A DNA stretch of 64,000 bases from Pseudomonas putida NBRC 14164 (GTDB lineage: Bacteria > Pseudomonadota > Gammaproteobacteria > Pseudomonadales > Pseudomonadaceae), in assembly GCF_000412675.1 (NCBI RefSeq), contig NC_021505.1, forward strand, positions 1,296,501-1,360,500. Reading direction: 5' to 3'. Position 1 is the first letter of the stretch. Every line of letters begins with the position of its first letter. A program made the position numbers and the translations under genes. The notes beneath the pieces are model-generated. The model saw only the letters and a program-made list of their open reading frames with translations. It did not search any database and was not told the origin of the DNA. Below are positions 58,309-64,000 of the stretch, piece after piece.

Positions 58309-58872
58309 TTACATTGGGTTCTGTGGACGCCAAGGCTCGATCAGCGCATCGAGGTTGAGGGCGTCGGCAAAGTCCAGGAACTGGTCACGTAGCCAGCTGA
58401 TCTGGGTGCCGGCCGGCAAGATCACCGTGAATTGGGCGTTGAGCATGCTGCTGCCGGTCTGCGGCGCCAGGTAGGTGTCGCAGGTCATGGCTTCAAGCTC
58501 GACGCGGTGATCGAGGAAGAACTGGCACAGCTCGTTGATGATGTCCGGGCGGTAGGCGGCACTGACATAAGCCACGTACGGCAGGGCCTGCGGGCGCACT
58601 TCCTGGTCGGCGCTGCGCACCACGTCCAGGGTCAGGCCGTGCTTCTTGCCCAGGCCCGGCAGGGTGGATTCGAGGCGCGCCAGGGCGTCCCAGCTGCCGC
58701 CTACCTGCAGCACCAGGGCGCTGGTCTCGCCATGGCGGCTCAGGCGCGAGGTGACCACCGCGCAGCGGTTTTCGAAGGCGGCGCGGCTGAGGACGTTGGC
58801 CAGCTCCATGGGATTCGGTCCCAGGGCACTGATGACAAGGAATTGTTCGCGGACAGTGGTGGGGGTGGACAT
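58309..58872 (-). CDS. gcvR: Glycine cleavage system regulator GcvR-like (two ACT domains)
   Basis: A 187-residue protein with two ACT domains (FLVISALGPNPMELANVLSR and YVAYVSAAYRPDIINELCQF), the arrangement of GcvR. In E. coli it restrains GcvA; whether the same partner exists here is unknown. It is cotranscribed with bcp. Confidence 0.82.
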   Translation of the reverse strand: MSTPTTVREQFLVISALGPNPMELANVLSRAAFENRCAVVTSRLSRHGETSALVLQVGGSWDALARLESTLPGLGKKHGLTLDVVRSADQEVRPQALPYVAYVSAAYRPDIINELCQFFLDHRVELEAMTCDTYLAPQTGSSMLNAQFTVILPAGTQISWLRDQFLDFADALNLDALIEPWRPQNPM

Positions 58873-59131
58873 GCAGCATTCCTAAAGCGATGAGCGGTCG
58901 GTGCAGGACGGTCAAAAGCCTCCTGTCGGCAGGGCCCGGGGCTCGCATGCGAGGTCTTGGACGCTGGCGGGGAGCAAGGTCGACGGCCCGGCGGGCCGCG
59001 CTGCACCGATCAAAGGGTCAAGGGTAGCGAAATAAGGCGCCGAGGGGAATGCTCCGCCCGCCTGCTTCGCTTGTGCAAGGTCGATGCCCCCAGTACCATT
59101 ACCGCTCTCTTTTTCCGGCAGGAGCAGTTAC

Positions 59132-60019
59132 ATGATTGCGGGCAGTATGGTGGCATTGGTCACACCCATGGATGCACAAGGGCGTGTTGACTGGGGCAGC
59201 CTCGACAAACTTGTAGACTTCCACCTGGAAAACGGCACCCATGCGATCGTCGCCGTCGGCACCACCGGTGAGTCCGCCACGCTGGATGTCGAAGAGCACA
59301 TCCTGGTCATCAAGCACGTGGTCGAGCGCGTCAAGCGCAGCAGCCGCAGCGTACCGGTCATCGCTGGCACCGGCGCCAACTCCACTGCCGAAGCCGTGCA
59401 CCTGACCCAGAACGCCAAGAGCGCCGGTGCCGACGCCTGCCTGCTGGTGGTGCCGTACTACAACAAGCCGACGCAAGAAGGCCTGTACCAGCACTTCAAG
59501 CACATTGCCGAAGCCGTCGACATTCCGCAGATCCTCTACAACGTACCCGGCCGCACCTCCTGCGACATGCAGGCCGAGACCGTGATCCGCCTGTCGACCG
59601 TGCCGAACATCATCGGCATCAAGGAAGCCACCGGCGACCTGGTCCGCGCCAAGGCCATCCTCGATGGCGTCAGCAAGGACTTCATCGTTCTGTCCGGCGA
59701 TGACCCGACTGCCGTCGAGCTGATCCTGATGGGCGGCAAGGGCAACATCTCTGTTACTGCCAACGTCGCCCCGCGCGAAATGGCCGATCTGTGCGAGGCC
59801 GCCCTTGCGGGCGATGCCGAGAAGGCCCGCGCGATCAACGAAAAACTCATGCCGCTGCACAAAGACCTCTTCTGCGAAGCCAACCCGATCCCGGTGAAAT
59901 GGGCGCTCGTCGAAATGGGCTTGATGCAAAAAGGTATTCGCCTGCCACTGACCTGGCTGAGCGAAGGCTGCCACGAAAAAGTCCGTACTGCCTTGCGCCA
60001 GTCCGGCGTACTGGTTTAA
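59132..60019 (+). CDS. dapA: 4-hydroxy-tetrahydrodipicolinate synthase DapA
   Basis: A 295-residue TIM-barrel lyase that condenses pyruvate and aspartate semialdehyde, the first step to diaminopimelate and lysine. The Schiff-base Lys is in [20 protein letters not shown] and [15 protein letters not shown] complete the active site. AGGAGCAG precedes the ATG at 59132. Confidence 0.95.
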   Translation: MIAGSMVALVTPMDAQGRVDWGSLDKLVDFHLENGTHAIVAVGTTGESATLDVEEHILVIKHVVERVKRSSRSVPVIAGTGANSTAEAVHLTQNAKSAGADACLLVVPYYNKPTQEGLYQHFKHIAEAVDIPQILYNVPGRTSCDMQAETVIRLSTVPNIIGIKEATGDLVRAKAILDGVSKDFIVLSGDDPTAVELILMGGKGNISVTANVAPREMADLCEAALAGDAEKARAINEKLMPLHKDLFCEANPIPVKWALVEMGLMQKGIRLPLTWLSEGCHEKVRTALRQSGVLV

Positions 60020-60034
60020 GAGGAAGTACACCGC

Positions 60035-61156
60035 ATGAAGCGATTGGCTGGTCTTTCCGCCCTTGCCCTGATTATCTCCAGCACCAGTGGGTGTGGCTGG
60101 CTGTGGGGCGAGGATGGCTATTTCCGCGACCGCGGCAGCGATTACCTGCAGGCGCACCCGACCGCGCCGATGCAACTGCCGCCGGACGCTAGCAACGTCA
60201 AACGCCTTGACCCGCTGCTGCCGATCCCGCGTAACGTCGCTGACGACAACGTCGCTGGCGAGTTCGAAGTGCCGCGCCCGCAGCCGTTGACCGGTGGCGC
60301 CGCCCAGGTAACCGACTATAGCCTGCAGCGCAGCGGCAGCAGCCGTTGGGTACTGGCCCAGCATTCGCCTGCCGAGGTGTGGCCAGTGGCCCGCCAGTTC
60401 TTCGAGGATAACGGCTTCCGCATTGCTGAAGAGCGCCCGCAGACCGGTGAATTCAACACCACCTGGCAGCGTTTCGACGAACTGTCGGCATCGCTTGGCC
60501 AGCGCCTGGCCAGCACCGCCAGCAGCGGTGACAGCGAAGTGCGCGTCCGTGTGCGCATGGAGCCTGGCGTGCAGCGCAACACCTCCGAGGTATACGTGGT
60601 CAGCGTCGAGCGCCCGGCCGGCAGCACTGCCGAGCCAGGGTTCCCGTCCACGTCCAGCAACACCGGCGCCGATGCCCTGCTGGTCGACGAAATGCTTGCC
60701 AGCATGAACCGCAGCGCCGAGAAAGGCGGTTCGGTGTCGCTGTTGGCCGCGCGCGATTTCGATGCGCCAAGCCGCGTCAGCCTGAGCGAAGACGGCAGCG
60801 GCAACCCGGTGCTGTACCTGGGCTCCGACCTGGACCGCGCCTGGTCTGGCGTGGGCCGTGCCCTGGAGCAGGGTGGCGAGTGGCGTGTCGAAGACATCAA
60901 CCGCAGCCTGGGCCTGTACTACATCAACCTGTCGGAAAAGCCTGACGACAAGCAGAACCAGCCTGGCTTCTTCGGCCGCATGTTCGGCAGCGAGCCGACC
61001 AAGGAAGAGCGTGAAGCCCGTGCCGAGCGCTATCAGGTTCGCCTGAGCAAGGTGGGTGAGAGCGTGCAGGTCACGGTCGAGAAAAACATCAACACCGTGG
61101 CTCCGGCCGATGTCGCCCGCCGCGTGCTGAGCGCCATTCAGGACCACCTGGGCTAA
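60035..61156 (+). CDS. bamC: Outer membrane assembly factor BamC (NlpB)
   Basis: A 373-residue lipoprotein; the lipobox STSGC puts the acylated Cys near residue 20. Two helix-grip domains follow. It is part of the BamABCDE complex. It lies 15 bases after dapA, as in E. coli, where dapA and nlpB are also linked. Confidence 0.9.
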   Translation: MKRLAGLSALALIISSTSGCGWLWGEDGYFRDRGSDYLQAHPTAPMQLPPDASNVKRLDPLLPIPRNVADDNVAGEFEVPRPQPLTGGAAQVTDYSLQRSGSSRWVLAQHSPAEVWPVARQFFEDNGFRIAEERPQTGEFNTTWQRFDELSASLGQRLASTASSGDSEVRVRVRMEPGVQRNTSEVYVVSVERPAGSTAEPGFPSTSSNTGADALLVDEMLASMNRSAEKGGSVSLLAARDFDAPSRVSLSEDGSGNPVLYLGSDLDRAWSGVGRALEQGGEWRVEDINRSLGLYYINLSEKPDDKQNQPGFFGRMFGSEPTKEEREARAERYQVRLSKVGESVQVTVEKNINTVAPADVARRVLSAIQDHLG

Positions 61157-61915
61157 GTGCGCTTCGCGGTACTCGGAAGCGGCAGCCAAGGGAACGGCAC
61201 GCTGATCGCCAGTGGTGACACGTTCATCCTGGTCGATTGCGGCTTTTCCCTGCGTGAAACCGAGCGGCGCCTGGCGCTGCTCGGCGTTTCGGCGGCCCAG
61301 CTCAGCGCGGTACTGGTCACCCACGAACATGCCGACCACGTGCATGGGGTCGGCTTGCTGTCACGGCGCTACAATGTACCGGTCTACCTCAGCCAAGGGA
61401 CCTTGCGCGGCATGCGCAAGCCGGTGGAGGTGGCCGGTTTTCTCGCGTGTGGCCAAAGCCTGCGTATCGGCAGCCTGGAAGTGACCGCAGCGCGGGTCGA
61501 GCACGACGCCTACGAGCCGCTGCAATACGTGATCAGTGACGGCCAGCGGCGCTTCGGCATGCTGACCGACCTTGGCTCGTACGACGCACTGTTGCTGGAA
61601 CGTTACCAGGGCCTGGATGCACTGCTGATCGAGGCCAACCACTGCCGCGACCTGCTGGCACGCGGTCACTACCCGGTCTTCCTGAAGCAGCGGGTAGGCG
61701 GCATGCAAGGGCATTTGAACAATCACCAGGCCGCGCGCCTGGTGCACGAGTTGGGCTGGAGCAACCTGCAACACCTGGTGCTGGCCCACCTCAGCAGCAA
61801 GAACAACCTGCCACACTTGGCCCGCCAGTGCTTCGTCGACACCTTAGGGTGCGACCCGGACTGGCTCCAGGTGGCGAATCAGGAACACGGGCTCGACTGG
61901 CGCGAAATCGCCTAG
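61157..61915 (+). CDS. Metallo-beta-lactamase-fold hydrolase
   Basis: A 252-residue hydrolase with the zinc motif THEHADHVHG and further ligands in GHLNNHQAA and LAHLS, similar to YycJ/WalJ-type enzymes. The GTG at 61157 directly follows the bamC stop, so the genes are one unit. The substrate is unknown; a nuclease-like role is possible. Confidence 0.85.
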   Translation: MRFAVLGSGSQGNGTLIASGDTFILVDCGFSLRETERRLALLGVSAAQLSAVLVTHEHADHVHGVGLLSRRYNVPVYLSQGTLRGMRKPVEVAGFLACGQSLRIGSLEVTAARVEHDAYEPLQYVISDGQRRFGMLTDLGSYDALLLERYQGLDALLIEANHCRDLLARGHYPVFLKQRVGGMQGHLNNHQAARLVHELGWSNLQHLVLAHLSSKNNLPHLARQCFVDTLGCDPDWLQVANQEHGLDWREIA

Positions 61916-61945
61916 CCCAACACCTCAAGCAAGCGGAGCCCAATC

Positions 61946-62656
61946 ATGGAAAAACGCGACGAACTCTACCGCGGCAAGGCCAAATCGGTTTACAAGACCG
62001 ACGACGCCGACCGCTTGATCCTGCTGTTCCGTAACGACACTTCGGCGTTCGACGGCAAGCGCATCGAACAACTCGACCGCAAAGGCACGGTGAACAACAA
62101 GTTCAACGCCTTCATCATGCAGAAACTGGAAGAAGCCGGCGTGCCGACCCAGTTCGACAAGCTGCTGGGCGACAACGAGTGCCTGGTGAAGAAGCTGGAC
62201 ATGATCCCGGTCGAATGCGTAGTGCGTAACTACGCTGCCGGCAGCCTGGTCAAGCGCCTGGGCGTGGAGGAGGGCATCAAGCTGGAGCCGTCCACCTTCG
62301 AACTGTTCCTGAAGAACGACGAGAAGGGCGACCCCTTCATCAACGAATCCCACGTTGTCGCGTTCGGCTGGGGCACCGCCGAGCAGCTGGTCGAAATGAA
62401 AAAGCTGTCGCTGAAGGTCAACGAGGTGCTGACCAAGTTGTTCGATGACGCTGGCCTGCTGCTGGTCGACTTCAAGCTGGAGTTCGGCGTATTCCACGGC
62501 CAGATCGTGCTGGGCGACGAGTTCAGCCCGGACGGCTGCCGCCTGTGGGACAAAGAAACCCGCAAGAAGATGGACAAGGACCGCTTCCGTCAGGGCCTGG
62601 GCGACGTGATCGAAGCCTACGAAGAAGTTGCCAAGCGCCTGGGCGTGCCGCTGTAA
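61946..62656 (+). CDS. purC: Phosphoribosylaminoimidazole-succinocarboxamide synthase PurC
   Basis: A 236-residue enzyme of purine synthesis (SAICAR synthetase). Motifs [32 protein letters not shown] and LVDFKLEFG match the family. AGCGGAGCC precedes the ATG. Confidence 0.95.
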   Translation: MEKRDELYRGKAKSVYKTDDADRLILLFRNDTSAFDGKRIEQLDRKGTVNNKFNAFIMQKLEEAGVPTQFDKLLGDNECLVKKLDMIPVECVVRNYAAGSLVKRLGVEEGIKLEPSTFELFLKNDEKGDPFINESHVVAFGWGTAEQLVEMKKLSLKVNEVLTKLFDDAGLLLVDFKLEFGVFHGQIVLGDEFSPDGCRLWDKETRKKMDKDRFRQGLGDVIEAYEEVAKRLGVPL

Positions 62657-62708
62657 GCGGCGCGTTCACGCAAGCGCCTGATACCACGCGATTTTTTTTA
62701 AAAAAAGG

Positions 62709-62737
62709 TTTGCGTTTTAAAAGAACGCTGGTATGAT
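62709..62737 (+). promoter_or_regulatory. Promoter of tRNA-Ser
   Basis: TTTGCG (62709-62714), 17 bases, TATGAT (62732-62737), ten bases before the tRNA. Confidence 0.6.
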
Positions 62738-62747
62738 GCGCGGAATT

Positions 62748-62837
62748 GGAGAGATGCCGGAGTGGTCGAACGGGACGGATTCGAAATCCGTTGTACTGGC
62801 AACAGTACCTAGGGTTCAAATCCCTATCTCTCCGCCA
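62748..62837 (+). tRNA. tRNA-Ser (CGA)
   Basis: A 90-base class II tRNA with long variable arm and encoded CCA. The anticodon loop reads TTCGAAA, anticodon CGA. The acceptor GGAGAGA pairs with TCTCTCC. Confidence 0.96.
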
Positions 62838-62847
62838 TACAAGATGA

Positions 62848-62881
62848 AGCCCCTGAAAGCGAAAGCTTTCAGGGGCTTTTT
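62848..62881. terminator. Terminator after tRNA-Ser
   Basis: AGCCCCTGAAAGC pairs with GCTTTCAGGGGCT across a GAAA loop and runs into T; the opposite strand can end the antitoxin transcript. Confidence 0.85.
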
Positions 62882-62936
62882 CGTTGTGCGTCGCTAAATA
62901 GTTTGAAGTCAGCAGCCCCAATTGCGCGAGGCGAGC

Positions 62937-63287
62937 CTATGAGGAAGCGGGGAACTTCTTGAGCGGTCTGACAGTGAGCTCTACACCCAAGGCAAGCATG
63001 AGCTTTTGAATAGTAGTGAAACGAGTTTTATCGCCGCCCTTCAACGTTTTGTAAAGCGACTCACGATTCACGCCTGCGTCTTGCGCAAACTGATTCACGC
63101 CCTTGGCTTTTGCCACTTCCCCCAAGGCATGCATCAGAGTTTGCGCGTCGTTAGCCTTCATTGCCTCCGCCAGAAAAGCCGCGATGGTTTCGGGACTGTT
63201 CAGAAACCGGGAGGCCTCGAAGCGTTTGGTATTGCTCAAATCGAGCTCAAGGATGGGCATGTCTTCGGCGGTGAATGTGTCGCTCAT
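62937..63287 (-). CDS. Antitoxin-like DNA-binding protein (HigA/HI1420-type), toxin lost
   Basis: A 116-residue protein. The C-terminal half is a helix-turn-helix (VNQFAQDAGVNRESLYKTLK, then TTIQKLMLALGVELTVRP) of the addiction-module antidote type. In intact modules the toxin gene comes first and overlaps it. Here the overlap (ATGA) remains, but only 26 toxin codons are open. It may act as an orphan regulator. Confidence 0.8.
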   Translation of the reverse strand: MSDTFTAEDMPILELDLSNTKRFEASRFLNSPETIAAFLAEAMKANDAQTLMHALGEVAKAKGVNQFAQDAGVNRESLYKTLKGGDKTRFTTIQKLMLALGVELTVRPLKKFPASS

Positions 63288-63364
63288 CGTTGTTTACCTC
63301 GTATAACATCAAGGATTTGCTTGGCGCGATTAATGGCTATGTGCTGATCCGTTTTTTTGCAGTC
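63284..63364 (-). pseudogene. C-terminal remnant of a RelE/HI1419-type toxin
   Basis: In the frame whose TGA overlaps the antitoxin start, 26 codons read KKTDQHIAINRAKQILDVIR and neighbours, like the C terminus of HI1419-type toxins (K-x-T-Q-x-x-D-I-x-x-A). A TAG precedes them at 63365-63367. No upstream reading frame restores the toxin, though RGKYHIRVGL in another frame (about 63361-63391) may be a shifted piece. Confidence 0.5.
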
Positions 63365-63646
63365 CTACTCGGATGTGGTACTTGCCACGAAAAGAGGCAC
63401 ATCGGAGTGATGTCCGCCTGTCATCGTCAGTTTATGAATTGGCGATGACCTGATCAGGCTAGGGCGCAAGCTGGGTGCTGGCAACGGTTGGAGGGGGGTT
63501 GGTATGAGCTTCGGAAACGGACTACATAGACGTGGAAGATGTCGCAACCTTGTCGCCAGTCGAGCGCTTTGGAGTCTGTTTGCGGCGAGTCGCGATAGAT
63601 GAAACCCCTGGATACTCTGCGCTTCCAGAGGCGTCATCGTTGTGCC
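63365..63646. other. Gap between toxin remnant and DUF3077 gene
   Basis: No supported gene. It probably contains further decayed toxin sequence and the promoter of the toxin-antitoxin unit; I see no clear -35/-10 pair. Confidence 0.35.
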
Positions 63647-63919
63647 TTACTTTTTCATCATCCCCAATTCAGCATCATCCAGCAGCGCCTTGGCCATCGC
63701 GCTGAGGTAGTGCGAGGCCCAGATCAGTTTATGGTCGCCGTCCATCAGGCCGGTGATGATCAGGTCGCGCACGTAGCCCATCAGTTCGGATGCCTGTTCG
63801 CGGGCGTCCTGGCAGGGGATGCCGGGTTCGATGCGGAACAGCGGGTGGGTGTTGTTTTCGCCTTGGTAGAAGCAGGTCTTGCCGACTGTGGTGGGTTCTT
63901 GTGTGTTGTCGGTGGGCAT
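63647..63919 (-). CDS. DUF3077 family protein
   Basis: A 90-residue soluble protein with FRIEPGIPCQDAREQASELM and a C-terminal helical part (LIWASHYLSAMAKALLDDAE). It matches DUF3077, a small family of pseudomonads without known function. Pseudomonas genomes often have several copies. The gene stands alone and ends after MMKK. Confidence 0.75.
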   Translation of the reverse strand: MPTDNTQEPTTVGKTCFYQGENNTHPLFRIEPGIPCQDAREQASELMGYVRDLIITGLMDGDHKLIWASHYLSAMAKALLDDAELGMMKK

Positions 63920-63954
63920 TGATTTGTTTCCCTGGGTTCTGGGTTGCCTGGGCT

Positions 63955-64000
63955 GGCCTCTTCGCGGGTGAACCCGCTCCCACAGGTGCTGTGCAGTGCC
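63955..64000 (+). repeat. REP element, cut by the window edge
   Basis: GGCCTCTTCGCGGGTGAACC and CGCTCCCACAGG form a TTCGCGGG-type REP; a partner may lie beyond 64000. Confidence 0.7.

Noticed and set aside
59099..61345. A 748-codon minus-strand frame opposite dapA and bamC
   Set aside because: Complement of clear genes; no ribosome site or family motif.
62748..64000. A genomic island inserted at tRNA-Ser
   Set aside because: No integrase and no repeat of the tRNA 3' end are seen up to the window edge; the antitoxin stub alone is weak evidence.

Overview
The window reads as chromosome of a fluorescent pseudomonad of the Pseudomonas putida group. The oprH-phoP-phoQ operon, the tol-oprL (pal)-cpoB-queE-queC run, the dapA-bamC-purC run and the two families of REP palindromes match what I recall of the P. 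putida core genome. Protein genes are GC-rich and tightly packed. About 60 protein genes, five tRNA genes, one insertion sequence and many REP elements are supported.

Layout. 1-520: a promoter region that looks like that of a class Ia ribonucleotide reductase gene lying off the left edge (two NrdR-like boxes, a DnaA box), then a REP pair. 522-2824: RstA/RstB-like two-component pair. 2828-4495: phosphopantetheinyl transferase and an exported dienelactone hydrolase. 4526-7447: oprH-phoP-phoQ with a four-copy PhoP box. 7518-9122: dctA behind a sigma-54 promoter with two upstream dyads. 9197-11645: TrmO, YehS, an RsuA-type protein with an altered catalytic motif, and a GNAT acetyltransferase. 11843-15870: an unusual four-gene cluster (Gly/His repeat exported protein, DUF6502-type protein, DUF5666-type exported protein with a Val-Glu-Lys tail, beta-barrel protein); it is the least understood part of the window. 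15942-23489: rimO, kup, a VirJ-type hydrolase and mprF. 23702-24289: three tandem initiator tRNA genes, each with its own promoter and terminator. 24432-29685: SOS-controlled dinB, a lipoprotein gene, proS and an OprD-family porin. 30378-33200: HIT, slyX, a membrane-anchored cold-shock protein, dps, a ribbon-helix-helix protein and an FmdB-type zinc ribbon.

33294-45448 is a long core block on the plus strand: aspS, yebC, ruvCAB, ybgC-tolQRAB-oprL-cpoB, queE-queC. tRNA-Lys follows. 45689-50275 holds a cation diffusion facilitator, a dCACHE chemoreceptor resembling McpU, and a PuuP/PlaP-like permease. 50712-56435 carries a YdgA-like protein, nadA, bepA, tusA and a PerM-family protein. An IS110-family element sits inside a REP pair at 56487-57771. 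57824-62656 carries bcp, gcvR, dapA, bamC, a metallo-beta-lactamase-fold hydrolase and purC. After tRNA-Ser(CGA) come an antitoxin gene with only a stub of its toxin, and a DUF3077 gene.

Shared themes. Envelope upkeep is strongly represented: PhoPQ/OprH, aminoacylation of phosphatidylglycerol and its reversal, Tol-Pal, BamC, BepA and two porins. DNA repair (RuvABC, DinB) and tRNA modification (TrmO, QueE/QueC, TusA) form smaller groups. Gene symbols rest on recognition of protein motifs and gene order; no search was run.
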